Shown here: positions 12,822 through 20,258 of the stretch, in pieces
Position numbering within the stretch: the stretch's first letter is position 1
Layout: the number at the start of each line of letters is the position of its first letter
Source: Chara braunii
Lineage: Eukaryota; Streptophyta; Charophyceae; Charales; Characeae
Reading direction: 5' to 3'
Assembly (NCBI GenBank): GCA_003427395.1
Contig: BFEA01000402.1
Coordinates: 1,451,716-1,473,570 of the forward strand
Length of the DNA stretch: 21,855 nt
Made by a program: the position numbers and the translations under genes
Notes under the pieces: model-generated
Seen by the model: the letters and a program-made list of their open reading frames with translations, nothing else
What the model was told of the DNA's origin: nothing
Database searches by the model: none

Positions 12822-13120
12822 GGATCTAGCTTCTGATCCTATTCTACTCCTCTTGGTAATGAAGCTTGCACTCGTCTGCCATGCCTATTCTATTTCACTT
12901 CTGCTGCTTGGATGGCCTGTGTCCAAAACTCCCAAATATGTACCCCTTTCCTGGCTATATACCAGACAGCTGTGTGGGAAGCCTGGAATTTAGATTAATT
13001 GTGAACTGAACCTGCCTTGGACCAGGTTTTCTATGCACTGAATCCTTTTTTTTCCCCATAAAACAGGTCCTTAAGGTCCTGGCTCCTTGTCCATTCTGGG
13101 GAGCGTCAGTCTGGTTTGTA
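12822..13120. other. non-coding stretch between repeat copies
   Basis: No gene, RNA or known repeat is recognised. The only low-complexity feature is a T8 run at 13046-13053, too short to call the poly(A) tail of the minus-strand LINE. Confidence 0.5.
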
Positions 13121-13260
13121 ATCCACCGGCAAGTCAGATGGTATTACATTGAGAACACACGCACGCTCCTCCCCCTTCTGGTGTGGAGGCCCAAGGCCGG
13201 CATTGATTACTTCCAACCGGAAGGATGTACCACTCCTTACCCCTGCCTAAGTTAGCCTGT
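13121..13260. repeat. diverged direct repeat, copy B
   Basis: This is the partner of 12612-12821. It shares ATCCACCGGCAAGTCA, a GGCATTGATT...TTCC...GGAAGGATGT block and CCTAAGTTAGCCTGT in the same order. It lacks the (CT)n tract. It lies just beyond the 3' end of the LINE body, so the pair could be two fragments of a repeat family's 3' region; that is inference. Confidence 0.6.
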
Positions 13261-13398
13261 ACTATTTCTCTCCTACCCTTCGCTGCTGGATTAGAGATCC
13301 ATTTACTCTACACTTAAAGCCTGGCCACTTGGGCTCCGTCTCGTGTGGTTACTTGTGAATGCTGTATCCGTTATCTCCCACAACTTGTATCCAAGGGC

Positions 13399-13404
13399 TT
13401 TATT
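13399..13404 (-). promoter_or_regulatory. AATAAA overlapping the last stop of the LINE frame
   Basis: On the minus strand the final open frame ends CCA GAA TAA AGC, so an AATAAA hexamer overlaps the terminal TAA. It could be the element's polyadenylation signal, but six bases also occur easily by chance and no A-tail follows. Confidence 0.25.
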
Positions 13405-13898
13405 CTGGGGCATGTGAAAAAATAGTGGTATAGGTCCTCCGATTGACTGACGTCGCAGTTGGCCCAAGTTCGTTTAGTGGGCTTCTATCTTCTTTTTTTC
13501 TTCGGGTGTTTAACCATTGATTTAAAGGTACTGCTAGATAAAGTGTTAACCATTGAAGACTCCTGAATTTATGTGGTTTTATGCTTGCTACTGTGTTCCA
13601 GGGTATTGGCTTAAACCACCAGTACTTCCTAAAGTCGCGCCCGTTAACGCTACGCGATTTTAGGAAACGTACGGGCAACTAAAGGAGCGCCCAAATTCAT
13701 CCAAATAGAAACGTTTCTACTCTATTTTTTTCTGCGGCCGATAGCTGGGCCAAGTATTGGTGGTTTAAGGGTTTCGGGTTCTACTCCAAGGTGCTTCCGC
13801 CAACGTTCTGCTATTATCGGGTCTGGATTGGAAGAGCGTTTTCTTAGTCTATACCCTAGTCGGGTTGTGTATTGCAGAATATTAAATTTGGAGCTAAT
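13400..13898 (-). pseudogene. LINE ORF2 C-terminal tail, multiply broken
   Basis: After the TGA at 13901-13899 the same frame stays open from 13898 to a TAG at 13724-13722. It contains a KFNILQYTTRLGYRLRKR-like stretch that fits the C-terminal part of plant LINE ORF2. A second frame continues with VETFLFG, then stops, then about 90 codons (13678-13400) rich in W and K ending HAPE. In intact LINEs this region holds a zinc-knuckle (zf-RVT) segment of the form C-x2-C...H...C; VETFLFG sits where its ET..HLF part would be, but the cysteines and histidine are not evident. The assignment rests mainly on position and collinearity. Confidence 0.5.
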
Positions 13899-14612
13899 TC
13901 ATGAGGGTTCTTGTTTCAGGTTCCATGCCCATTCAAATGGGTCCACTTCTAGGTTCTCTAGTGAAGTTTGCGGGAGGAAGGTGGTTAGGTCTATGTTTTC
14001 CACGACTCTCATTTTTCTGAGGTTGTCCTCTCTGACTGTTACTTTTGCTGATGAGTTTTTGTCTACTTTACTGCAGTTTGATTGAGGTTCTTCGATTTCA
14101 TGCATAGTGAATGTATACCAGTTATTGATGCCTTCTTCTCTCCCGCAGAAGGCCAGTGCGTGGTTTTGGGGGAATATGTGGGTCATGACTGCCCAATCTC
14201 CTGTCGCACATTGTCTATCCTGTTTTAGGATTGGTAGCCATTCTTGAGGGATGGTGGTTGTTAGTTCTTGTAAGTTTTGGGATAACCGATGACACCCCTT
14301 GAGTTGGTTTCGGAGTTGTTTGTCCGTTTTCCATTCTTTTGAGTTATCATCCCATATGTGCTTGATTTGCCATACGCCTTTTTCCAGCCATGCTCCCCAT
14401 CTTGTGTCTTTCGTGGTTAGGGTCAGCGGATTTCCATCTTCCTTTGTTATCCATGGGTTACAGAATAGTGGGTGTCTGAGTATTTCCTCCTTGATTTGTG
14501 GTTTCCTTGCTTTTGCTGGGAAAATCTCTCTCCATGCTCTCAGAACCCCCTTCCAGAAGCCTAACCTAGACATTTCTTGGCCTCTACCCTCCATGGACCA
14601 TGGTTTACTCAT
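13899..14612 (-). pseudogene. LINE ORF2 C-terminal region after the RT
   Basis: A 237-codon open stretch starting MSKPWSMEGRG. It contains FWKGVLRAWREI, LRHPLFCNPWI and WGAWLEKGVWQIKHIWDD. This matches the post-RT region of plant-type LINEs, where a 'PLF.N..I' block is followed by 'W...G...I.DL'. The frame is open upstream of the ATG to about 14640, where it is offset by one base from the preceding RT fragment; the two overlap at 14605-14612. A TGA ends it, but similar coding continues in the same frame beyond. The product would have been part of the single ORF2 polyprotein. No RNase H motif was found. Confidence 0.75.
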
Positions 14613-15171
14613 TATCCTGAACGAGCCGTCCGTGTTGGGTGGCGAGCTGTATAGAGGTATCTGTTGAATTTATTTGGGCTAATGCTCTCCAAGGTAGGCT
14701 GGGCCTGGTGAGGAGCTTGAGGATCCATTTAGTTTGGAGGGCTTTTATTTGGGTACTCGGGTCTAAGATGCCTAGTCCTCCTTGACTTTTCTTTCTAGTA
14801 ACATATTGCCAGGCTACTTTCGTTAAAAAGTGTTGTCTGGATGAGTCGCCTGTCCACAGGTATGCAGCAGCTTTCCTTTTGGTGTCTTTTAGCATCGTCT
14901 GATCTGGAGTCCAGAAAGCTGCTGCATACCACATCATTGCAAAGATTGAGGAGTTCAATACTAGGGCTCTTCCATACAGTGATGTGTGGATTTTTCCCCA
15001 AGCATTTAGTTTATTTGTCATTTTGGCTAGAAGACTGGGGGTCGTTTCGGTTGCCGCTCCTTGTGCAGACATCTGGATTCCTAGGACCCTCAACAGGTCT
15101 TTAGGGTCAGTCCATGTCATGCCCTCGGGTGTGTTTCCTGGTAAGTCTATGCTTCCCTCCGTTAACACCAT
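14605..15171 (-). pseudogene. LINE reverse transcriptase thumb and connection
   Basis: A 188-codon stretch containing LRVLGIQMS (equivalent of the Y-L-G-I block after RT motif C), LNAWGKIHTSLYGRALVLNS (the 'W...LS..GR..LI.S' block), AAAYLWTGDS and SQGGLGILDP followed by ALQTKWILKLL. These are the ordered hallmarks of the C-terminal half of LINE reverse transcriptases. It starts one frame away from the preceding fragment, with the shift near 15172 just after HINWQKT. In a live element this part would grip the primer-template. Here it is cut from the catalytic palm and is non-functional. Confidence 0.9.
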
Positions 15172-15422
15172 CCTACAGTTTTCTGCCAGTTGATGTGCAT
15201 TTCCGAAGCTAGTTGGTATGCGTGCATTGCTCTGGTGAGGGCTTCAAATGAGGAGTTGGAGGTCCTGATTAGCACCGTTAGATCATATGCGAACAAGATC
15301 GTAGAGGGAATGAGGTGTAGGTTGTTTGGATCTTCAGATGAGTTCGTGAACCTTTGTATGGAAGAATCTTTTCTCAGGAAGGAGACTATTGCTTCCATTA
15401 TGAATAGGGAGATTGGGGCTGC
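15162..15422 (-). pseudogene. LINE RT palm fragment with mutated motif C
   Basis: This is in frame with the preceding palm fragment across the TGA at 15425-15423. It reads AAPISLFIMEAIVSFLRK, the usual helix after RQGDP-x-SP. It then carries ILFAYDLTVLI at the place of the F/Y-A-D-D catalytic box, and finally MHINWQKT (the 'GL.INW.KS' block). The first catalytic aspartate is replaced by tyrosine: codon TAT at 15287-15285 where GAT or GAC is expected. That change alone should abolish polymerisation. The fragment ends in a frameshift near 15172. Confidence 0.9.
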
Positions 15423-15644
15423 TCATGGGTCGCCTTGTCTTACCGACCTGGACATTCTGAAGGGTTCAGATATGTGCCCATTAACTTGTACTGCACCTTG
15501 GGCGTCGTTGTAGAGTACTCTTACCCATTTTCTAAAGTTGGGTCCAACCCCCATCTTTTCCATTGATTGTTGGAGGAAATCCCAGTTGACCTGGTCATAG
15601 GCTTTTTCGAAATCGAAGAAGAGGATTGCAGCCAATTGCTGCAT
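15423..15644 (-). pseudogene. LINE RT palm fragment, motifs A and B
   Basis: It contains ILFFDFEKAYDQVNWDFL, where the first D of FFDF is the motif A metal-binding aspartate. It continues with MGVGPNFRKWVRVLYND and VQVNGHISEPF, then SVRQGDP at its end (motif B region, normally GVRQGDPLSP). A TGA stop follows RQGDP directly. Compared with the previous fragment the frame is shifted by one near 15640, where the two overlap. The match to LINE reverse transcriptase is unambiguous; the enzyme would nick-prime and copy element RNA at the target site if it were intact. Confidence 0.95.
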
Positions 15645-15939
15645 TCATTTTTTTGTCTCTGATGTATCTTACCGATTCAGCTAATGTCATTACATTGTCC
15701 AAAATGAATCTGCCTGGGATAAAGCCTGTTTGATCTATGTGAAAACAAGTTTTAGTGATTCTCCTTATGCTATTGGCTAGGAGTTTGGCAAGGATCTTAT
15801 ATGCTACTGTCAAGAGTGTAATTGGTCTATAAATCTTAATGTATGAGGGATCACCCTTCTTATAAAGGAGGGTTACTATTTCGGTGCTGAGAAACTTACC
15901 TAACCCTTCTCTTGACCAGACAGATCTCACAAAGCTACG
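15595..15939 (-). pseudogene. LINE RT fingers region
   Basis: It contains VTLLYKKGDPSYIKIYRPIT, then LLTVAYKILAKLLANSI and QTGFIPGRFILDN. These are the classic fingers blocks of LINE reverse transcriptase: 'LI.KKGD....YRPI.LL...YKI..K.LA.R', then 'Q.GF..GR...DN'. The frame continues upstream through a TAG at 15942-15940. At its end the reading goes out of frame near 15640, giving a false tail that ends at 15595. Confidence 0.95.
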
Positions 15940-15942
15940 CTA

Positions 15943-16262
15943 CTCTTCCCCTAGTAGTTCCCAGTATTTTTGCCAAAATTCCTTTGAGAGACCATCCTGT
16001 TCGGGTGTCTTCTCGGGTTTCATAGAGTCTAGCGCTTTTATTTCTTCATTCGTTATTGGTTCGTCCATTTGTCCAGAGAGTGTGGACGGGATTGTCTTGT
16101 CGAGGTATTTGCTAAATTTTTCTCTTGCTTGTAGGACTGATCTTGGGGTAGGCTGTTCTGGATGTGTAGAGGTTTCTGTAGAAGGATTCTGCTATTGAGA
16201 GCATTTTCTTTGGATCAAACGTGAGGCGTTCTTCCCCTTTAGTTGGTGAATGGCCGAGTTTC
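15943..16262 (-). pseudogene. LINE linker between endonuclease and RT
   Basis: The first part (about 16262-16112) reads ERLTFDPKKMLSIAESFYRN then LYTS. This is the 'F..fY..LY' block that precedes the RT. It ends in a TAG at 16114-16112. A second frame entered near 16128 reads PITNEEIKALDSMKPEKTPE, then QDGLSKEFWQKYW. This corresponds to the LINE block 'I..EEI..A...M...K.PG.DGL..EF...W', with the usual PGPDG changed to PEQDG. It runs to the TAG before the RT fingers. Two frame changes and a stop make it non-functional. Confidence 0.85.
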
Positions 16263-16787
16263 TTCCCCTGATTCTGATTTTTTGGAAGAAAACTTAGTCA
16301 TTTTTTCCCCTTCTTCCCATTCTTTGATCCTAGCCCTTAACCTTACCCCTTTTGTTATCCATGAGCTATAGTTACTGAGTTCAGCCTTTGCTCTTGAAAA
16401 TGAGTCCTCATAGTCTATCAGTCCGGGGTTGTTTATAAGGTTGATTTCCGCCACTCTGACGGCTGCTTCAAGCTCTTGTATGCGTTGACTTCTCCTTGCT
16501 GCCAGCTTCTTTGAGGCTATGGAGGCTGCTCCAGAAAGGTTGGCGACTAGGTTAGGAAAATCTGAGCCTTCTCTCTCTGAGCTTATGCAGGCTCGTACTA
16601 TTTCTTCTCGCATTACTATTGTATCTAAGATGGAGTTGTTAATTTTGAAGAAACTTGGACCTCTTTGGGCTCCAGGGTCAAATATAAAGTGAATGAATAT
16701 TGGGTTGTGGTCTAGACCGTTATTGAAGGGCAACTTTCCTATCCCGACATTGTGTATTGCTCCTCTTAGTGATTCTGAGATTAGGAA
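16239..16787 (-). pseudogene. LINE endonuclease C-terminus and linker
   Basis: It continues in frame from the endonuclease fragment beyond the TAA at 16790-16788. FLISESLRGAIHNVGIGKLP is followed by NNGLDHNPIFIHF, where LDH corresponds to the SDH motif (catalytic Asp and His) that ends APE-type endonuclease domains. Then comes a charged, helical linker (AARRSQRIQELEAAVRVAEI). The frame is lost near 16265-16290: the annotated frame ends GEETRPFTN at 16239, while the real continuation is in another frame. Confidence 0.85.
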
Positions 16788-17540
16788 TTAGTTTATGGCT
16801 GTACTGGTGATATGTTGGGATCTGTTTGTCTTCTCTTTTCCGCGTGAGTTGTTTCTAAAGGGTTCTATTAGATTTCTTTCTAACATGAGTGCCCTCATCT
16901 CTTGGGCCTCTGCCAGTAAGGATTCTTCCCTATTTGTCTGGGAGAGTGAGATTCTGTCGTTCTGCAGGTCTTGACATGTGTTCCAATCTCCCGCTAGCAG
17001 TAAGTGTTTTTGGCTGACGCATTTCGCTGTTATGAGTTGTATGAATACTCTTCTTTGGGCTGCTTCATTGGGTGCATATGCATTGATTAGTTGAAATATC
17101 TCATCTTTGTATGTGAAGTGTATTTCGATCCAGCGACCGTTTTCTGAGTCTATTCTGCTGTCAATGATGTTTATCTGATTTGCTGTTCTGGAGTTGTCGT
17201 GCCAAAGGATGACTACTCCCGATGAGCCGACTCTTGGAGAGGGGGCCCACTGACTTGCTTTGACGTATCTTAGTCTTGCTAGTACTTTGCTGATTGTTGT
17301 CTTGTGTTCTGATGAGTCTGTCACATGCGTTTCTTGTATACATACAATGTCTGGCGGTTTTTTGGAGAACCAGCTCAGGTAGTCGGTCATATTATCCCAC
17401 TTATCGGTGTTGGTTAGAACTGTTGCTAAACGGTTGACATTCCACGACACCACCTTTAGATCCGGCTCACTGGGCCTGAGGCTGGAGTGCCTAGTTGGGC
17501 CTGGTCTTGTTGTCTGTTGTTGCTGTGCATGTACTACCAT
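16788..17540 (-). pseudogene. LINE APE-type endonuclease domain
   Basis: A 250-codon frame from an ATG at 17540, with an in-frame TAG three codons upstream. After a 27-residue Q- and P-rich leader come the endonuclease/exonuclease/phosphatase motifs: SWNVN (N34), IQETH (E70), GSSGVVILWHD, INAYAPN (Y155) and AGDWN (D185, N187). This enzyme class nicks target DNA to prime reverse transcription. At the place of the SRID motif the copy reads STAIN and then a TAA, so the aspartate expected there appears as Asn250 (inference from alignment by eye). The SDH motif follows in frame beyond the stop. The domain is therefore inactive twice over. Confidence 0.93.
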
Positions 17541-18066
17541 GGAATGCTAAAGATGGGATTGACTTTACCCTGGCTGGTTTTAGTGCTATGCACAGAATCC
17601 TGTCCGGGCCAAATTCGAACTTTGGGGCTTCTACCGTTATACTGGTTTTCTAACTACTGTTACATCAATCTTTGTCGAGTCGAGGATGTATCTGCTATCC
17701 TCTTCTTGGTCGCCTTGTATATCCCTCGTCTATTACCCTGACCTTTCTGCTTATACCCTAAACCCTAAGGTTTAAAGACAGTTTTCTCTAGGGGCTCCAT
17801 TTTCACTACTCCTATGTCTGCGATTCCGGTTGGATTTTTTGCCCACCTTTTGCTTCTCTCAGCAAAGAAAAGCACTACTACTACGGAAGTTACGGAGTCA
17901 TTTTGCCGAGTTTCTTCAACATGTTTATCTCAAGCGCCTTAGTTGCAGCCCGAATAAAATTTGGCACCTTGGCCTGGATTCCATTCAATTTTATGAATCA
18001 ACGTACACCCTCTGTGTTACAGACTCGGCCAGGGCTCGATCCCTGGTCCGCAGGTTACCACCCGCC
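17541..18066. other. non-coding stretch upstream of the LINE
   Basis: An ORF1 or 5' UTR of the LINE would be expected here, but no minus-strand frame resembles a gag-like RNA-binding protein or zinc knuckle. The recognisable items are the telomere-like motif at 17756 and a short 6-bp palindrome pair, CCAGGG and CCCTGG, around 18032-18050. Confidence 0.5.
17756..17768. promoter_or_regulatory. telomere-like CCCTAAACCCTAA motif (telo-box)
   Basis: CCCTAAACCCTAA is nearly two units of the Arabidopsis-type telomere repeat and contains AAACCCTAA, the core of plant telo-box promoter elements. At this length it may be a regulatory site, a scar of repair, or chance. Confidence 0.3.
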
Positions 18067-18130
18067 TGCTGTTTTATTCTTTTCGAGTCTCTGATCGCTG
18101 CTGTTTTATTCTTTTTGAGTCTCTGATCGC
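18067..18130. repeat. 32-bp tandem duplication, two copies
   Basis: TGCTGTTTTATTCTTTT followed by CGAGTCTCTGATCGC occupies 18067-18098 and recurs at 18099-18130 with one C-to-T difference. The near identity points to a recent slippage or duplication. Confidence 0.9.
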
Positions 18131-18144
18131 CGGTTCCTGACTGC

Positions 18145-18234
18145 TGGCGCCCTCTGCAGTTGGCGCCCATTCTCAAATCCCGCCTCTGGCACTTTCGGAT
18201 TTCGATACTTGGTGCCATCCGACATTCTGGTGCC
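18145..18234. repeat. series of TGGYGCC words
   Basis: TGGCGCC at 18145 and 18161, TGGCACT at 18187, and TGGTGCC at 18210 and 18228 are spaced 16, 26, 23 and 18 bases apart. TGGCGCC and TGGTGCC are also common starts of retrotransposon primer binding sites, but no tRNA 3'-end complement extends beyond them. I read this as a diverged minisatellite or repeated binding motif. Confidence 0.4.
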
Positions 18235-18290
18235 CAGGCTCAGACCTTCGATTTTCAGTTTAGCCCCGAGGCAAATTGCCCCTCTGCCCT

Positions 18291-18327
18291 CCGGACTACT
18301 TGAGTCCGGTACTTAAAGACCGGACTC
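18291..18327. repeat. three-part inverted repeat (alternative hairpins)
   Basis: CCGGACT at 18291-18297 can pair with AGTCCGG at 18303-18309. GAGTCCGGT at 18302-18310 can instead pair perfectly with ACCGGACTC at 18319-18327 across an 8-base loop. The two stems share the middle arm, so they are mutually exclusive. Confidence 0.6.
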
Positions 18328-19029
18328 GAGCTGAGTTCGGGCACTCAGTTTTCAGCCTCAGTGCTTGTGCTTCAGTGTAACTTGCTGCGACATTGTGTTC
18401 GGAATCCAAGATTGCGACTTTGCAACTTTGTGACTTTGCCTCTCTGTGTCTGCGTCCGTCACGTCGAGTTGAGTCCGTGTCCAGTTGAGTGAGTGTGTGT
18501 GTGTGTGCTCTCACTCTCTCCCTCTCTCTCTCTCGGCCTCGCTACTCTGCCTCAGCCTTGTCACACTCTGATTCACTAAGATATCTAGAGCAGTGTAGGG
18601 CTTCTATCTTCCTACCTGTAGTCTTCCTCATCGTTGTTAGGAATCTAGCCCCCCCTCCCGAAAAAGAGCAAGCATGATTACGATTGTAAACATATGAGAT
18701 TACAATTTGAACGTTGAAGCCACCGCGTTTTCCTTTCTCAGAAAGCTGATTCAGTCTGGAGGTTTCTGTATGAAACCCGATCAACAGAGATACTTCTCCC
18801 TTTCCCCTGTTTCCTGTACTGTGCAAGGACTTGTGTCTACTACATCCTCGTGCAATTGGGATTGCAATTATTTGAAGACAGCCTTGCTCTACACGGAGGT
18901 TGTCCGATTCTCCTTTGCCACTCATCTCCTCTTCAAATTTGTTGTCCTGCCCTGGTTGCACTCGCATGGGAGGCCAGACCTCCTTTATAACAACTTCAGG
19001 GCTGCAATGTTTTCTAAAATTCTCTGCAG
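18328..19029. other. possible leader or intergenic DNA before the exon candidate
   Basis: No recognised gene. The stretch contains the GT/CT-rich tract at 18493-18534 followed by pyrimidine-rich sequence, which would fit a plant-type 5' leader. Two overlapping frames (plus 18707-19057, 116 codons from a TTG; minus 18542-18967, 141 codons from an ATG) contain no motif I recognise and are left uncalled. A pyrimidine-rich run ending TTCTCTGCAG at 19020-19029 would serve as a splice acceptor. Confidence 0.4.
18493..18534. repeat. (GT)n then (CT)-rich microsatellite
   Basis: A 15-base GTGTGT tract at 18493-18507 passes directly into CT-rich sequence with a few interruptions through 18534. Confidence 0.9.
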
Positions 19030-19131
19030 GTATGGATCGCCGTCTCTGCTGCGGTGAGCGCTACAGCGATGCTGATGACGAGGGTGTGTACAAGCTCAAG
19101 GTCCTTGTATGCCATGGCAAAGATGGATCAG
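19030..19131 (+). CDS. candidate internal or first coding exon, unknown protein
   Basis: The exon is bounded by an acceptor-like TTCTCTGCAG and a donor-like CAG followed by GTACT. It has 2 leading bases, 33 codons and 1 trailing base. An ATG at 19032 opens the frame, which includes RYSDADDEGVYKLKVLVCHG, a balanced, globular-looking composition unlike the low-complexity DNA around it. Its 3' phase matches that of the next candidate exon. I do not recognise the protein. The call rests on splice-like borders, phase and composition only; it could equally be chance or a fragment of a decayed gene. Confidence 0.25.

Positions 19132-19134
<3 letters not shown>

Positions 19135-19214
<80 letters not shown>
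19135..19214. repeat. (CT)40 microsatellite
   Basis: An uninterrupted 80-nt CT tract. It occupies most of the proposed 124-nt intron between the two exon candidates and could act as its polypyrimidine tract. Read as coding it gives only Ser-Leu or Leu-Ser repeats. Confidence 0.98.
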
Positions 19215-19217
<3 letters not shown>

Positions 19218-19255
19218 GCCCCCATGCATGTCCATCTGTCTGTTGGTGAAAGCAG

Positions 19256-19434
19256 GTAGGCCTCATGGTCACCTAAGGACGTCGCTTTGGGTGTGTGATG
19301 AATGTGAGAGTGCCAGAAGCCATGGGTTCGTGTGCAGTACTCCAGGAGTGTACGACTCCCTTAAACCATCACTACCTGCATGCGTCTCAAGAACCTGTCG
19401 CGTAACGATGGGGTTGCAAAGCAGATTCCTCTAA
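19256..19434 (+). CDS. candidate terminal coding exon, Cys-containing unknown protein
   Basis: After an acceptor-like GAAAGCAG the frame starts with 2 bases that complete a Gly codon with the last base of the previous exon candidate, and stays open to TAA at 19432-19434. The peptide includes LWVCDECESARSHGFVCSTP and PACVSRTCRV, with six cysteines in about 58 residues. The CDEC...C arrangement recalls a zinc-binding knuckle, but I cannot assign a family. The polypyrimidine tract next to the acceptor is weak and relies on the (CT)n tract upstream. Confidence 0.25.
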
Positions 19435-20258
19435 AGTAGATAAACAACATTTGAAAAAGCAGCTGGCAGTGTTGGTCGAACTCTTCTGCCTCTACCCAAG
19501 TACCCCCCTCCCCCATCTCCTTGTTTATTGCTTAGGCCCTGGGTTTGTTAGATCAAGCTGGCGGCCATGTCCAATCTCTCTTCGCCGGTTTGATGGTTGA
19601 TGGTCTTGCTGTATTTGGACTGGTCCTACTGGATTCATTTGCCAGAAAAAAGGATTATCAGATGTGGCCTCCTTGTGTTATGCTCAGTTTGCTTAACTTC
19701 ATTGTNAATGTCTCTTCCTTCACTCTGCTTGCAGAGCCCCACACTTGTTTAGCATCACATCAAGCAAGGGAAAATTAACTACATCGTCAGGAACTCCACA
19801 GTCAAGAACTGGTCAGAGTGTTTTTCTCTCTACATTGACCAAGTGGTCTCTTATGTGTGCGTGCCTCATTAGTTTTGTGCGTACCAAACTTTGTCTGCGT
19901 ACCAAACTTTGTCTTCTCTCCTCTTTGGCCTCTTCGGTAGGACTTGTCTGCTTCCTCTTGCATAAAGGGGGAGGTTTGGCGGGCATCTCTAACTGCTTCG
20001 GAGCCTGTTGGTCTGGAGATGGCTGGTGCAACCACCGAGGCAGTGTGTTTGGGAGGTTGCCGACATGGAGATGGCCGACACAATTCGTGTCATCTCGTTC
20101 CTCCCCTTTGGGAGGTCACTGGCCTGGAGTGTGGCCTNACTGCTTTCTTTTCTAATGGCATAGGCTTGGGAGAGGAAAGAAACGGTGCATGACAGGCTTC
20201 CCGATCTGTTTTGCTTAGTAATTTTGCTGGTAACACTATCACTCCCTACTGTAGTTTT
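19435..20258. other. no recognised gene; splice-like site and coding-like patch
   Basis: CTTCACTCTGCTTGCAG near 19718-19734 and TGTTTAG a little later both look like splice acceptors. After the second, a frame reads IKQGKINYIVRNSTVKNWSE and on to SLYIDQ before a stop, which looks protein-like but is unassigned. Its phase does not join the exon candidates upstream. Bases 19706 and 20138 are N, which limits any reading frame here. Confidence 0.3.
19879..19914. repeat. 18-bp perfect tandem duplication
   Basis: GCGTACCAAACTTTGTCT occurs at 19879-19896 and again, identically, at 19897-19914. Confidence 0.95.

Larger units (their letters stand above)
13400..17540 (-). mobile_element. degenerate LINE-type non-LTR retrotransposon
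   Basis: On the minus strand, read from 17540 down to 13400, are an APE-type endonuclease, a linker, reverse transcriptase fingers, palm and thumb, and a C-terminal region. This is the ORF2 order of L1-like LINEs. Lesions I can place are stops at 16790-16788, 15942-15940, 15425-15423 and 13901-13899. Frame changes occur near 16265-16290, 16112-16128, 15640, 15172 and 14612-14640, with further breaks near 13680-13740. No ORF1 with a recognisable RNA-binding domain precedes the endonuclease, and no clear poly(A) tail or target-site duplication is visible, so the true ends are unknown. The copy cannot make a full protein and is a fossil. I judge it plant or algal LINE-like by style only. Confidence 0.9.

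Noticed and set aside
13828-17741. Plus-strand ORFs across the LINE
   Set aside because: They are antisense shadows of the LINE ORF2 fragments, which carry clear motifs on the minus strand.
18023-18055. tRNA-like arm (GGCTCGATCCC) as a SINE or tRNA gene
   Set aside because: The stem-loop geometry gives a 6-base loop rather than 7, and no A box or acceptor stem lies at the right distance.
17991-18218. 75-codon minus-strand ORF as LINE ORF1
   Set aside because: It is basic and spans the 32-bp duplication, but it lacks zinc knuckles or an RRM, and the reading frame is mostly repeat-derived.
18542-18967. 141-codon minus-strand ORF starting with ATG
   Set aside because: I cannot recognise any domain; it overlaps a plus-strand frame of similar quality and covers pyrimidine-rich leader-like DNA.
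18900-19259. Ser-Leu repeat protein read through the (CT)40 tract
   Set aside because: The repeat peptide is just the microsatellite translated; the proposed intron explains the region better.
19802-20083. Overlapping minus-strand ORFs with a KFGTQTKFGTH repeat
   Set aside because: The peptide repeat is the 18-bp duplication read in antisense, and no family is recognised.
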